The notes below the pieces were generated by a model, which searched no databases, had not been told where the DNA came from, and worked only from the letters and a program-made list of their open reading frames with translations. Shown here piece by piece: positions 15,935-25,064 of a stretch of DNA of 64,000 nucleotides. Position numbers and translations under genes: made by a program. The stretch lies in NCBI RefSeq assembly GCF_001650495.1, contig NZ_LWCS01000016.1, forward strand, positions 78,383 to 142,382, written 5' to 3'. Origin of the DNA: Mycolicibacterium iranicum. Lineage in GTDB: Bacteria > Actinomycetota > Actinomycetes > Mycobacteriales > Mycobacteriaceae. The first letter of the stretch is position 1. Every line of letters begins with the position of its first letter.

Positions 15935-17956
15935 TCACGACTCCATGGCGCGCTCGGCCACCGGGAGACCGGCATGGTTGGCGTGACACGCCTTGGGCGG
16001 TGACGGAGGCAGGTCCAGGGCCGGGTTGCCGTCGAAGAAACCGATGGGCTTGAGGTGGAATCCGGTGTAGGCGCACGGCATCACCGGCCAGTCCTCGGGC
16101 CGCACGACATGGTGGGCGCCCAGCGTGTACCACAGCACCACGTCGGAGTCCTCCAACGATTCATCACCCGAGACGAATTCGGGCAAGCCCTGCATATCCG
16201 CCGACTGGTACATGTAGTCCCCCGCGGCGAACTTCTCCGCCGGGTCGTACTTGGTCACCCACAGATTGTGCTGAAGGAACCTGGCCCGGTCGTAGATGTA
16301 GGAGCCTTCCTGCACCATCACGGGCACGACGTCCTTGGGCACCAGCTTGTACGCCACCGGGATACCGAGCTCGTTCTTCTTGGACGGGTTGGCGATCTTC
16401 CAGTACCGGCCGGTCGACCAGTTCCAGTCGCGGGCCCCCTGGGCTTCCGAGGCCACCAGCGTGTCCTGGGTGATCCACGCATTGCGGTGCGGGTTGAGCT
16501 CAGGATCCGGTTCGGGCACCGAATCCACCTCGTACACGCTGTTTCCCGCACCGTCGACGCTCATGTCCAGACGGAAGTTGAAGAAGTGCTGGTGGTTCGG
16601 TCCGTAGATGCCGGGGGCCACCATCTTTCCCCAGCGCGGCTGCTCACCGGGCTCGACTTCGACGGCGCCGGTCGTCAGCACGCCGGACAGCTTGACCTCG
16701 ACCTCGATCGATGCGTCATTGTAGAAGTACCAGAAGAAGCCGTACTCGTAGTTTCCGACGGTGCAGATCATCGAGATCACCAGTCGCCGCGATCGCCGCA
16801 CCTCGACCTCCTCGGTACGGAAATCAGTGTGCTTCCAGGAGATTCCGAAATCCTCCTCGTGCATGCAGATCGCATTCGGAATCGTCACCGCGTTGCCGCT
16901 GGAGTCGTTGACCGTGCCGTCGAAGTAGTGGATCTCGCCGAGACAGTCACACCCCAGGGTCAGCGGGTTCGCCGAGAACCCCATCCCGACTTCGCCCATG
17001 TCGAAGACGTTCTTGTTCCAGTGCGTCGGCGACGAATCGCCGTAGGGCACCACCATCTCCGACAGCGATCCCCGGTACAGGATCGGCCGGGTCACGCCGC
17101 GGTCGGTGTAGGTCACCTCATGCAGGGTGATGCCCTCGCGCGGATTGAACCCGATACGCAGAGACCATTTCTGCCACTGCACCTTCCAGCCGTCCACCGT
17201 GAAGCTCGGCCCGTCAGGCTGGGTGATCTCGATCGGTTTGACGTCGTCGCGGAACTGTGTGAACGCCGGCCTGTTGTTCGGGTCGAACATGAACTTCTCG
17301 GAGTAGTTTCCCGCGGTCGGCGGCAGCGGAACCACTCCGTGGTCCTCGATGTCGATGACCCTCATGTTGTCGAGGTCGAACGTCACGATGAGGCCCTCGA
17401 CGGGTCGTGCGTAGCCGTGCTCCGACGGGGCGGCCCGCATGAACGTCAACGGCCGGCAGATCAGCGGTGAGTTGTCGTGGTGATCCTGGGCGCCGTAATA
17501 CCCTGCGGGCCAGGGATCGATCATCGCGAGGCTGAAATCGGTGACGCCGCGTTTGCGCATCGCCTCCTGCCATCGCGGATCCTCGCGGACCTTCTCCTCC
17601 ACCCCGGTCATGTGCTCGACAAGGTAGGACGGAAAGCGACCGGGGATGGGCGTCCACGACTCGATGACTCGCGCCGTCAGATCGACGACGGCTTCGTAGA
17701 TCATCTTGGCCGCCGCGTCGTACATCGTGATGAACGCGCACCGCGGGACCTCAACGCCGGCGGGGAATGTCAAAACCTCCGTCTTGGCGGGCTCGGCGAG
17801 CTGAATCATCACGAACTTCAGTGTGGCGGTGGCATATTCGGATCCCGTCACGACCGCCGCGGCGGCTTCGATCTCGGCTCCGGTCAACGGGTCGAGGGGA
17901 TAACTGCCGAAGGCAGAACCGTGCTCACCTCGCGACCGGGTGTCCTCCATCGTCAT
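15935..17956 (-). CDS. copper-containing primary-amine oxidase
   Basis: A 673-residue copper amine oxidase, full length, oxidising a primary amine to aldehyde, ammonia and hydrogen peroxide. The topaquinone precursor is Tyr403 in C-T-V-G-N-Y-E-Y (consensus T-x-x-N-Y-D/E). The catalytic base Asp is near 319 in V-F-D-M-G-E-V-G-M-G. Copper ligands are in N-H-Q-H-F-F-N-F-R-L-D, with the third histidine in H-H-V-V-R-P-E-D-W-P-V-M-P. ATG 17956 overlaps the stop of the upstream permease by four bases (ATGA), so import and oxidation of the amine are coupled. No signal peptide, so it is cytosolic. Confidence 0.95.
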   Translation of the reverse strand: MTMEDTRSRGEHGSAFGSYPLDPLTGAEIEAAAAVVTGSEYATATLKFVMIQLAEPAKTEVLTFPAGVEVPRCAFITMYDAAAKMIYEAVVDLTARVIESWTPIPGRFPSYLVEHMTGVEEKVREDPRWQEAMRKRGVTDFSLAMIDPWPAGYYGAQDHHDNSPLICRPLTFMRAAPSEHGYARPVEGLIVTFDLDNMRVIDIEDHGVVPLPPTAGNYSEKFMFDPNNRPAFTQFRDDVKPIEITQPDGPSFTVDGWKVQWQKWSLRIGFNPREGITLHEVTYTDRGVTRPILYRGSLSEMVVPYGDSSPTHWNKNVFDMGEVGMGFSANPLTLGCDCLGEIHYFDGTVNDSSGNAVTIPNAICMHEEDFGISWKHTDFRTEEVEVRRSRRLVISMICTVGNYEYGFFWYFYNDASIEVEVKLSGVLTTGAVEVEPGEQPRWGKMVAPGIYGPNHQHFFNFRLDMSVDGAGNSVYEVDSVPEPDPELNPHRNAWITQDTLVASEAQGARDWNWSTGRYWKIANPSKKNELGIPVAYKLVPKDVVPVMVQEGSYIYDRARFLQHNLWVTKYDPAEKFAAGDYMYQSADMQGLPEFVSGDESLEDSDVVLWYTLGAHHVVRPEDWPVMPCAYTGFHLKPIGFFDGNPALDLPPSPPKACHANHAGLPVAERAMES

Positions 17957-19473
17957 TTCGCTGTTTCCTCTGTTTCTGTCTTGGTGAGGTCGAAGACGGC
18001 CAGGTGGGCCAGTGCGTCATCGCGACTGGTCTTGTGCGCCGAGCGGCGACCGAAGACGTACACGACCACACCGAGGGCCACCATTGCGAGGCTGATGCTG
18101 CCGACCCACATCATCCATTCGGCGTCGCCGACACCGGAGCTGGCCAGCCATGACTTGGCGAAGGAGTAGTAGATGCCGCCGATCGTGCCGATGGTGCCGA
18201 CGACCACGGTGATCCAGACGCCGACCATGCCGCCGGGGATGCGCCAGAAGGTTTCGTTCTCGTAGCGGTCCGCGTACTTCTTGCGGGCGATGATCACCGG
18301 GAACAGGAAGAAGAAGCCCGAGATCAGCCACACGGTGGACAGGCCGCCCTGCAGGAAGATCGTGGTGTTGACCAGGCTGCTCTGCGAGTACAGCCCGACG
18401 ATCAGCAGCGACGAGATCACGCCCTGAATGAGAATGGCCGACACCGGGTTACGTGTGCGCGGGTTCAGATGGGTGAAGATACGCGGCAGGTGGCGCTCCA
18501 GGCCGGAGACGAAGATCAGGCGCGAGTAGGCGACCTGGTAGGTCATCAGGGCCACGATGATGATCAGCGCCAGGACCACCGCACAGATCTCCATCAAGCC
18601 GGGGAAACCGGCCACATCGAGCATGCCGATCACACCCGTCACCGCATCGATCTCGTCGGTCGGCAGGGCCATCATCGTGCCGAGCGTCGTCAGCAGGTAG
18701 ATCGCCACCAGCGCCGTCGACCCCCACAGGATCATGCGCGGACCGCTCTTGCGCACGGACAGGAACTCCGCCCCCATGTTGTACGGCGTCTCAACACCGA
18801 GCAGGTACAGCAGTACGGTGCCGTACAGGAAGCCCGCCACCGCAAAGTTCGGAACCAGAGCCTCCGACCAGGTGAACGGGGTCGCCGAACCGTTCTGAAC
18901 CGCGAACAGCAGTCCGCAGAGGAAGATGGTCAGCGCAAGGATGCCGAACACGACGAAGACGACATTCATGATCCGCTGGCTGGCCGACAGTTTCGCCAGG
19001 GCGAGTCCGATCACGGTCCACAGGATGACCAACTGAAGGATGACGCTGGCCGTCACCCCCAACTCGGCGTGGAACGCCAGCAACAGGAACGAGAGCACCA
19101 CCGCGGGCGACGACGCGGCGTTGAGGATCACCGGCACCCAGGACAGGTAGCCGCCGATGAAACCCCACGTCTCCCCCATCGTCCTGGTGGCCCAGATGTA
19201 CACGCCGCCCTGGCCCGGCCACAGGTTGCCGAGCTCGACCACGGCCATACCCGCGGGGATGAGGAACGTGAGGATGCCCAGGATCCACATGGGTATGGCA
19301 GTCCAGCCGCCGGTGGCCATCACCGACGAACCGGTGATCCAGCAGATGATGAACACGTACGCCGCAGTCAGGCCGAACGTGCTCATGACCTTGGGCAGGA
19401 TCTGCTCGGGGACCAGCTCGGTGGTCATCAATTTGTCGCGCTCCGCGGTCGGCGCGGGCTCCGTCTGTGTCAT
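17953..19473 (-). CDS. APC family amino acid/polyamine permease
   Basis: A 506-residue permease with about 12 transmembrane helices. The first holds the APC signature region P-A-G-M-A-V-V-E-L-G-N-L-W-P-G-Q-G-G-V-Y. Its neighbour is an amine oxidase translated in overlap, so it probably imports a primary amine or amino-acid-like substrate. ATG 19473 is chosen because GGAGAAAG lies just upstream. The GTG at 19485 is in frame. Only 37 bp separate it from the ABC ATPase stop upstream, so read-through from the exporter operon is possible. TTTACAA lies in that gap. Confidence 0.9.
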   Translation of the reverse strand: MTQTEPAPTAERDKLMTTELVPEQILPKVMSTFGLTAAYVFIICWITGSSVMATGGWTAIPMWILGILTFLIPAGMAVVELGNLWPGQGGVYIWATRTMGETWGFIGGYLSWVPVILNAASSPAVVLSFLLLAFHAELGVTASVILQLVILWTVIGLALAKLSASQRIMNVVFVVFGILALTIFLCGLLFAVQNGSATPFTWSEALVPNFAVAGFLYGTVLLYLLGVETPYNMGAEFLSVRKSGPRMILWGSTALVAIYLLTTLGTMMALPTDEIDAVTGVIGMLDVAGFPGLMEICAVVLALIIIVALMTYQVAYSRLIFVSGLERHLPRIFTHLNPRTRNPVSAILIQGVISSLLIVGLYSQSSLVNTTIFLQGGLSTVWLISGFFFLFPVIIARKKYADRYENETFWRIPGGMVGVWITVVVGTIGTIGGIYYSFAKSWLASSGVGDAEWMMWVGSISLAMVALGVVVYVFGRRSAHKTSRDDALAHLAVFDLTKTETEETAK

Positions 19474-19510
19474 GCTTTCTCCCACAAGTGTTGTAAATCA
19501 ACAGCGTTGG

Positions 19511-20236
19511 TCAGTTGACGATCTGTCCGTCTTTCATCCGGACGACACGGCTCGCTTCGTCGGCCACCGTGGGGTCGTGGGTGCTCGCGACCACGGTGAC
19601 TCCCATGGTCGAGCACAGGTCGCGCAACATGCGCACCACCGTCTCCCCCGTGCGGTGGTCAAGGTTGGCTGTGGGCTCGTCGGCGAGGACGAGGGTCGGA
19701 TTGCTGATCAGCGACCGCGCGATCGCCGTCCGCTGCTGCTCCCCGCCCGACATCTTGGTCGGCTGGTGGTTGATGCGATGCCCGAGCCCGACCAGCTCCA
19801 GAAGCTCAATGGCACGCTTGCGCAGCGACTTTCGATCGTAGGGCTCGAACATCAGAGGTAGCTCGACATTCTCGACCGCCGACAGGAACGGAATCAGGTT
19901 GTAGCTCTGAAAGATGAAGCCGATGGTGTCATGCCTCAGCGCCGCGTATTGACTCTCGGTCAGCGTCGCGGTGCCTTGGCCCGCGATCTTGACAACGCCC
20001 TTCGTCGGCCGGTCGAGTCCCCCGATGATGTTGAGCAGGGTGGATTTTCCGCTACCGCTGGGGCCCATCAGGCATACGAATTCCCCAGGCATGACAGTCA
20101 ATTCGGCGGCCATGAGCGCCTTGACGACCTCGTCGCCGAGCTTGTGCAGTTTCCAGACGTCCGAGATCTCGATCACCGGGCCGGCGGCCGCCTCGGTTTC
20201 GGCTGCGGCTCCCGAAGTTTCGTCGAGTGTGGTCAT
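19511..20236 (-). CDS. ABC transporter ATP-binding protein (MacB/LolD type)
   Basis: A 241-residue ABC ATPase of the MacB/LolD/SalX class. Walker A G-P-S-G-S-G-K-S-T-L-L is at about residue 66, the Q-loop reads F-I-F-Q-S-Y-N-L-I-P, the signature K-M-S-G-G-E-Q-Q-R, and Walker B L-V-L-A-D-E-P-T-A-N-L-D. ATG 20236 has GGAGG seven bases upstream. The frame is open further but without similarity. It follows two FtsX-like permease genes by four bases in one operon. Such systems drive mechanotransmission-type export or lipoprotein/peptide release rather than import. Confidence 0.93.
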   Translation of the reverse strand: MTTLDETSGAAAETEAAAGPVIEISDVWKLHKLGDEVVKALMAAELTVMPGEFVCLMGPSGSGKSTLLNIIGGLDRPTKGVVKIAGQGTATLTESQYAALRHDTIGFIFQSYNLIPFLSAVENVELPLMFEPYDRKSLRKRAIELLELVGLGHRINHQPTKMSGGEQQRTAIARSLISNPTLVLADEPTANLDHRTGETVVRMLRDLCSTMGVTVVASTHDPTVADEASRVVRMKDGQIVN

Positions 20237-20240
20237 GGAA

Positions 20241-20810
20241 TCAACCTCCAGAGGCGAGCGAATGGATGGGCGACCGGGACGCGGCTTTCCACGTGGGCAG
20301 AATGCTGGTGGCCAGCGCGGCGAGGATGCTGACGACGACGGCGATGCCCGCACCGACGGTCAGGCCGCCGTAGGACACCCCGGTGGCGACGACGCCGGTC
20401 ATCCCCAGGACGACGCCGGCGACGAACGCCAGCAATGCGCCGGCAAGCGCGCCGAGCACTGCGGCGATCACCGGTTCGACCAGCAGGGCTGCCACGACAG
20501 GGGCCCGCGGCACCCCGTTGGCAGCAAGCACGCCGAGTTCGCGGGTGCGGTGGGCCACTGTTCGGGTGGTCGCCACGGCGACTTCAGCCACGCCGACGAG
20601 AAGGACCGTGACGGCGATCAGCACCACGGCGCGTGCGATCTCGTCGGCATGTCCCAAAGAGGCTGACTGGGTTCGGATTCCGTCGGACATCCCGAAGACG
20701 AGGACCACCAGCAGCGCCCCGGTGGCGGTCGTGACCACAGGAAGCACCATCTCCCCGATTCGGCGCCGGGTGGCAAGCCATCCGTAGGACAATCCTTTAC
20801 CGATGCTCAT
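20241..20810 (-). CDS. short FtsX-like ABC permease
   Basis: A 189-residue permease with one FtsX domain of four helices: an N-terminal helix (M-V-L-P-V-V-T-T-A-T-G-A-L-L), then three from about residue 60 on, with R-T-R-E-L-G-V-L-A-A-N-G-V and the terminal S-I-L-P-T-W-K-A-A-S-R-S-P. The gap between helices 1 and 2 is only about 30 residues, so the usual large extracellular MacB core domain is absent. It pairs with the full-length permease at 20811, which has that domain. Its start abuts the stop of that gene. Confidence 0.85.
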   Translation of the reverse strand: MSIGKGLSYGWLATRRRIGEMVLPVVTTATGALLVVLVFGMSDGIRTQSASLGHADEIARAVVLIAVTVLLVGVAEVAVATTRTVAHRTRELGVLAANGVPRAPVVAALLVEPVIAAVLGALAGALLAFVAGVVLGMTGVVATGVSYGGLTVGAGIAVVVSILAALATSILPTWKAASRSPIHSLASGG

Positions 20811-21998
20811 CTATCGGTCCCCCAACAGTTCGACCGGCTTCTGCTGCAGTAGTCGGTGGACTGGAACCAGCGCACCCACGATGGCCATGGCCGGTAGGAA
20901 CATCGCGGTCAACGCCGCCCCCTGCAGCCAGGACGAAAGTGACGCAATACCCGGAATCACGAGGGCTACAGCGATTCCCGCCCCGGCGACGCCGACGATA
21001 TAGGCCGTCACGAAAACAAGCGCGGATTCGACGAGGAAGAAGTACAGGACTTCGTCTGCGAGACCGATGCTCGACATGATGCCGAATTCACGTCGCCGCT
21101 CGGTGACCGCTGCGAGAAACGACGACACCGCGATGACGAAGCCCAGCCCCAGGCCCACCATCGAGATCATGCCGAGAGTGGATCCAGTCACCTTGCCGGA
21201 GAACAGTGCCGAGAAGCGCTGCTCGAAGGACAGCGGACTTGAGCCGCCGACGGTGTCGTAGATCAGGCCGGCGCCTCGCGGGTCCGGTTGGGTCGACGGA
21301 TCCGTGCTGAAGGGCAGACCCACAGCCGCACCGAAGCTCTGGCCGAGATCGCGGCGCTGCTGTTCTCCTTCCGGAGCAAGCACCGTCCACCAACCACTGT
21401 CGCCGACGACCGCCTGGGCCACCGATGTCGGCACCGTCAGGGATTGACCATCGCCGCCGACCGTGACCATCAGGCGGCTCCCGCCGACCTCCACCTGCGA
21501 GCCCGCCGACAGGCCGAGGCGCTGGGCGAGGGTCGGGCTCAGCACCGCCTCCCCGGCCGCCACTTCGTCGCTGCCGCGCAGCGATACCGACTGACCGCCG
21601 ACGTCGATCACCCCGGACAGCGTGCGGGTCGCCGTCCAGCCCTCGGGTATGCGGATGGCCGGTGCCGGGCCGTCGGCGACAATGGACTCGACGTCGGGGT
21701 CGTAGTGCACACCTGCCGCGGGTACCACCCACAACTGTTGTCCCTCAAGCACATCGGCGATCGAGGTCTCCCCGGTCGCCGCGAACCCTGCCGAGATCGT
21801 GCGGACGACCGTGACGCACGCGATCGCCAACGCGATGCCGAGAACGGACAGCACAAAACGTTCCGGACGGCGCCGGATGTTGGCCAGCGCGAACCGGACC
21901 AGGCACCCGAAGGTGTTCCCAGTCGAAGGGGCGATCGGCGGCGATCCTGCCCGCGCTGCGGTCTCCACAATGGCGATGCTCGGACCGAAACGTTTCAC
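20811..21998 (-). CDS. ABC transporter permease with MacB-like periplasmic domain
   Basis: A 395-residue MacB/FtsX permease. Helix 1 follows F-A-L-A-N-I-R-R-R-P-E-R-F. An extracytoplasmic domain of about 200 residues (about 75-280) is rich in beta and Gly/Ser. Three C-terminal helices include E-R-R-R-E-F-G-I-M-S-S-I-G and end in P-V-H-R-L-L-Q-Q-K-P-V-E-L-L. It begins an operon with the short permease and the ATPase. GTG 21998 overlaps a palindrome GAAACGTTTC at 21987-21996, which may matter for regulation. Substrate unknown. Confidence 0.88.
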   Translation of the reverse strand: MKRFGPSIAIVETAARAGSPPIAPSTGNTFGCLVRFALANIRRRPERFVLSVLGIALAIACVTVVRTISAGFAATGETSIADVLEGQQLWVVPAAGVHYDPDVESIVADGPAPAIRIPEGWTATRTLSGVIDVGGQSVSLRGSDEVAAGEAVLSPTLAQRLGLSAGSQVEVGGSRLMVTVGGDGQSLTVPTSVAQAVVGDSGWWTVLAPEGEQQRRDLGQSFGAAVGLPFSTDPSTQPDPRGAGLIYDTVGGSSPLSFEQRFSALFSGKVTGSTLGMISMVGLGLGFVIAVSSFLAAVTERRREFGIMSSIGLADEVLYFFLVESALVFVTAYIVGVAGAGIAVALVIPGIASLSSWLQGAALTAMFLPAMAIVGALVPVHRLLQQKPVELLGDR

Positions 21999-22028
21999 CG
22001 ACCGCCACGCACGGTCTCGGTGGCGTTA

Positions 22029-22080
22029 ACGAAATCGCGGTGACGTTACTTCGATGTGTCGGTACCGCTACGGATTTCGT
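22029..22080. terminator. stem-loop between amiC and the ABC operon
   Basis: ACGAAATC-GCGGT at 22029-22041 pairs with ACCGC-TACG-GATTTCGT at 22064-22080, leaving a four-base bulge and a 22-nt loop. It lies 34 bp after the amiC stop and 30 bp before the permease start, so it may terminate amiC transcription. There is no T-run. An operator role is possible. Confidence 0.45.
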
Positions 22081-22114
22081 CGCGACCTGGAGATCGTCGA
22101 CAAGCGCGCGGTCG

Positions 22115-23521
22115 CTACGACTGAATGCGCGCCCACGGTTGCGCCTCCTCCAGCTCGTACGCGAGCTGCAGAAGGCGCGCCTCCTCACCGACACCGGTGG
22201 CGAACATCATGCCTACCGGTAGGCCTGAGGCGGATTGAGCGAGCGGCAGCGAGATCGCCGGCTCGCCGGTGGCGTTCTGCAACGGAGTGAACGCCACCCA
22301 GTCCACGAGCCGGTCGATCACCTGTCGGTACGGCGCGGTCGGATCAAGGTGCCCGACGGGTGGCGGAGCGTCGGCCAGCGTCGGCGTCAGCAACACGTCG
22401 TAGGTCGAATACATCCGCGACGTGATCCGTCGGATGCGTTGCAGCCTGACGATCGCCAGCGGCACGCGATGCAGATTGCGCCCGGCCCAGTCGTGCAGTC
22501 CCAGAGAGAGGTTGTCGAGCCGTTCGCGGTCGAACGTGGGCCCGAAGGTCCGGCGGCCGCCTTTGACCAACGCGAAGGCCAGAAACGACCAATACAGCAG
22601 GAAGTCGTCGATGAATCGCGTCGGAATCGGGTTGTCGATGACCTCGATTCGGTGGCCGAGTCGTTCGAGCAGGGAGGCTGTGTCGAGCGTCAGCTCCCGG
22701 ACCTCCGGGCTAGACTCCCGGGTTATGGAGCTGGTACACACCGCGATTCGCAGGCGCCGCCGGCCGGGGGCTGTGATGTCCCCGATCGGCGGCAGCTTCG
22801 GGTTGGCGGACACCTTCTCGATCTCGCGATAAAACGCCGCGGTGTCACGAACCGACCGGGTCACCACGCCGTTGGCGACGATTTTCAGAGGCATCTGGCG
22901 CATGTCGCGGTCCAGGGGAAGCCTGCCTCGTGAGGGCTTGAGACCCACGAGTCCGTTACAGGAGGCGGGGATTCGGATCGATCCGCCGCCGTCGTTGGCG
23001 TGGGCGATCGGCACGACGCCGGCTGCCACGAATGCCCCCGAGCCCGACGACGACGCCCCGGCAGTGTGTCGGGTGTTCCAGGGATTGCGCACCGGCCCGA
23101 GTCGGGGATGTTCAGCGGCGGCGCTGAACCCGAACTCCGACATCCGCGTCTTACCGATAGGCACAACGCCGGTAGCCAGAAAAGCCCTCGCGAAGTCACC
23201 GTCACCGGATGCGGGGACCGGATCCCATGCGTCGGTTCCGTTCATCGACGGCATGCCTGCGACGGCCACGTTGTCCTTGATGAACGAGGGCACGCCGTCG
23301 AAGAAGCCGCCATAGGGTTGACGAAGCCCGCCGCGCACGCGGGCCCGTTCGAAGGCGTCATGCGCCAACCCGTTCAGTACGGGGTTGACCTTCTCGGTGC
23401 GGGCGATCGCGGCGTCCACGACCTCCCCCACCGAAACCGACCCGGCGCGCAACGCGGCTACCAGACCTACCGCGTCGAGGTCTCCCAGAGCATCGTCGGC
23501 GAAGGCATCAATGCGATCCAC
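22115..23521 (-). CDS. amiC: amidase (amidase signature family)
   Basis: A 468-residue amidase signature hydrolase. The Ser-cisSer-Lys triad is readable: Lys in S-F-I-K-D-N-V-A, and the Ser pair in the Gly/Ser-rich stretch G-A-S-S-S-G-S-G-A followed by D-G-G-G-S-I-R-I-P-A-S. It hydrolyses a carboxamide to acid and ammonia. The natural substrate is unknown. Position between the MarR gene and tsf matches amiC (Rv2888c) of M. tuberculosis. GTG 23521 (V-D-R-I-D-A-F) is chosen because the earlier open frame overlaps the upstream gene and lacks similarity. No strong ribosome-binding site is seen. Confidence 0.88.
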   Translation of the reverse strand: MDRIDAFADDALGDLDAVGLVAALRAGSVSVGEVVDAAIARTEKVNPVLNGLAHDAFERARVRGGLRQPYGGFFDGVPSFIKDNVAVAGMPSMNGTDAWDPVPASGDGDFARAFLATGVVPIGKTRMSEFGFSAAAEHPRLGPVRNPWNTRHTAGASSSGSGAFVAAGVVPIAHANDGGGSIRIPASCNGLVGLKPSRGRLPLDRDMRQMPLKIVANGVVTRSVRDTAAFYREIEKVSANPKLPPIGDITAPGRRRLRIAVCTSSITRESSPEVRELTLDTASLLERLGHRIEVIDNPIPTRFIDDFLLYWSFLAFALVKGGRRTFGPTFDRERLDNLSLGLHDWAGRNLHRVPLAIVRLQRIRRITSRMYSTYDVLLTPTLADAPPPVGHLDPTAPYRQVIDRLVDWVAFTPLQNATGEPAISLPLAQSASGLPVGMMFATGVGEEARLLQLAYELEEAQPWARIQS

Positions 23522-23576
23522 CCGTCCGACGGTACCAAAGCGTACCGGCTCCCAAGTGCGCCCCTCAGCTGGGAAT

Positions 23577-25064
23577 TCACTCTGCGCGGCGCAGTACCGC
23601 GCCAACGGTCATCGCGAGAATCTTCCAGTCGAGCCACAACGACCAGTTCTCGATGTAGTAGTTGTCCCATTCCGCACGGTCGGCGATTGACGTCTGCCCA
23701 CGAAGGCCGTGCACCTGAGCCCACCCCGTGATCCCGGCCTTGACGCGGTGGCGATCGCCATAGCGCGCGATCTGAACGTTGAACAGATCGACGTACTCGG
23801 GACGCTCCGGCCGCGGACCGACGAGGCTCATCTCCCCTCTGATCACGTTGATCAGCTGAGGAAGCTCGTCCATCGAGGTGGCCCGCAAGATCTTGCCGAT
23901 CGGCGTGCGGCGGTCTTCGCCCTCGACCCCGCCGGGGGCCGAGGTGTCCGACCGAACGAATGCGGCGTCGGTCTCCCGGGGCGGTCGCATCGAGCGGAAC
24001 TTCAGGCAGCCGAACTCGCGTCCGTCGCGGCCGATTCGCGGCTGGCTGAAGAAGATCGGCCCGGGGGAACTGAGTCGCACGAGCAGCATCAGCGTGAGAA
24101 AGAACGGGGAGATCAACAGCAGACCCAGGCTTGCAAGGACACGGTCAGATATGTGCTTGGCGGCGAACTGCCAACTGCGCGGATCCGTGCGCGGCACGGC
24201 GATCAGCGGAAGCCCGCCGATGTGCTCGATGTGTGCGTGAACTCCGACGGTGTCGTAGATCCGAGGGACGATCCACACGGCCATGCCGCGCTGATGTGCC
24301 ACCTTGACGGCGGCGGTCATGGCTTCGTCTCTGGTCCGAGAGAACGCGACGATCATGCATTCGGCGCCGGTTCGGGTGATGACTTCGTCGAGCATCTCCA
24401 GCCTGCCCAGGTACGGAATGGTGGCAGGCTGGTCGCGGTCGATCCCCATCATCGGGATCTCGTCGTCGATGATCCCGACGGGCTGCAGACCGTACTCAGG
24501 CGTGATCTCGAGTCGATCGACCACCTTGGCGGCGACCCGGCCGTTGCCCACGATCAACGTCGGGGCAACCATGCGGCTGTGGCGGTAGTGGTGGTTCTTG
24601 ATGGCGATCCACACCAGTCGACCCAGGGGGATCACGACCGCGGCGCACATCCACATCCTGGCCACAGCACTACCCCGCGACCCCTCGATGTAGGGGTTCA
24701 GAACCAAGCCGCTCAACAGCAGCATGGCGGACAACGCGACCACGGCCTCGATCGTGGGCAACTCGTCGAGGAACGTGCGTTTGAGCGAGCGCTGGTACAA
24801 ACCTCGCAAGGCAGCGATGGCAACGACGGTCGGTGCGAAAAAACAGAGCATCAACGTGGGAGGCAGAGCCAACTGGTCGTGGGTGGCCCACGTCATCCCG
24901 AGCGCCACCGCCAGCGACGCCGTCGACAAATCGATCAGCGCACCCACGTAAGGCTCCCAGGCCCTGTGTCTATGTAGCTGACCGTTCTCGACCGGAGCTA
25001 CCGCCGGCGTTCCCCCGCTGACAACTGCGTTTGCCCTGCGGGGCGTATCAACCGTGTCGGTCAC
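23577..25064 (-). CDS. exopolysaccharide polyprenyl glycosylphosphotransferase
   Basis: A 495-residue membrane sugar-phosphate transferase of the WbaP/WcaJ type, which primes polysaccharide synthesis by placing a sugar phosphate on undecaprenyl or decaprenyl phosphate. It has four N-terminal helices, a soluble Rossmann-like domain (P-T-L-I-V-G-N-G-R-V-A-A-K, about 170-270), a re-entrant helix, and the catalytic domain with F-G-C-L-K-F-R-S-M, D-E-L-P-Q-L-I-N-V, G-E-M-S-L-V-G-P-R-P and K-A-G-I-T-G-W-A-Q-V. GTG 25064 is the start. It is not part of a visible polysaccharide cluster here, and its upstream region is strikingly AT-rich. Confidence 0.93.
   Translation of the reverse strand: MTDTVDTPRRANAVVSGGTPAVAPVENGQLHRHRAWEPYVGALIDLSTASLAVALGMTWATHDQLALPPTLMLCFFAPTVVAIAALRGLYQRSLKRTFLDELPTIEAVVALSAMLLLSGLVLNPYIEGSRGSAVARMWMCAAVVIPLGRLVWIAIKNHHYRHSRMVAPTLIVGNGRVAAKVVDRLEITPEYGLQPVGIIDDEIPMMGIDRDQPATIPYLGRLEMLDEVITRTGAECMIVAFSRTRDEAMTAAVKVAHQRGMAVWIVPRIYDTVGVHAHIEHIGGLPLIAVPRTDPRSWQFAAKHISDRVLASLGLLLISPFFLTLMLLVRLSSPGPIFFSQPRIGRDGREFGCLKFRSMRPPRETDAAFVRSDTSAPGGVEGEDRRTPIGKILRATSMDELPQLINVIRGEMSLVGPRPERPEYVDLFNVQIARYGDRHRVKAGITGWAQVHGLRGQTSIADRAEWDNYYIENWSLWLDWKILAMTVGAVLRRAE

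Noticed and set aside
19474..19510. TTGTAAA before the permease as another copy of the catabolic-block element
   Set aside because: The second block (GTKACA) is absent at the required 11-base spacing in either direction.
16055..19518. Long open frames on the plus strand opposite the amine oxidase and permease genes
   Set aside because: They are mirror frames of strong genes, rich in His/Arg/Gln with no recognisable domain or ribosome-binding site.
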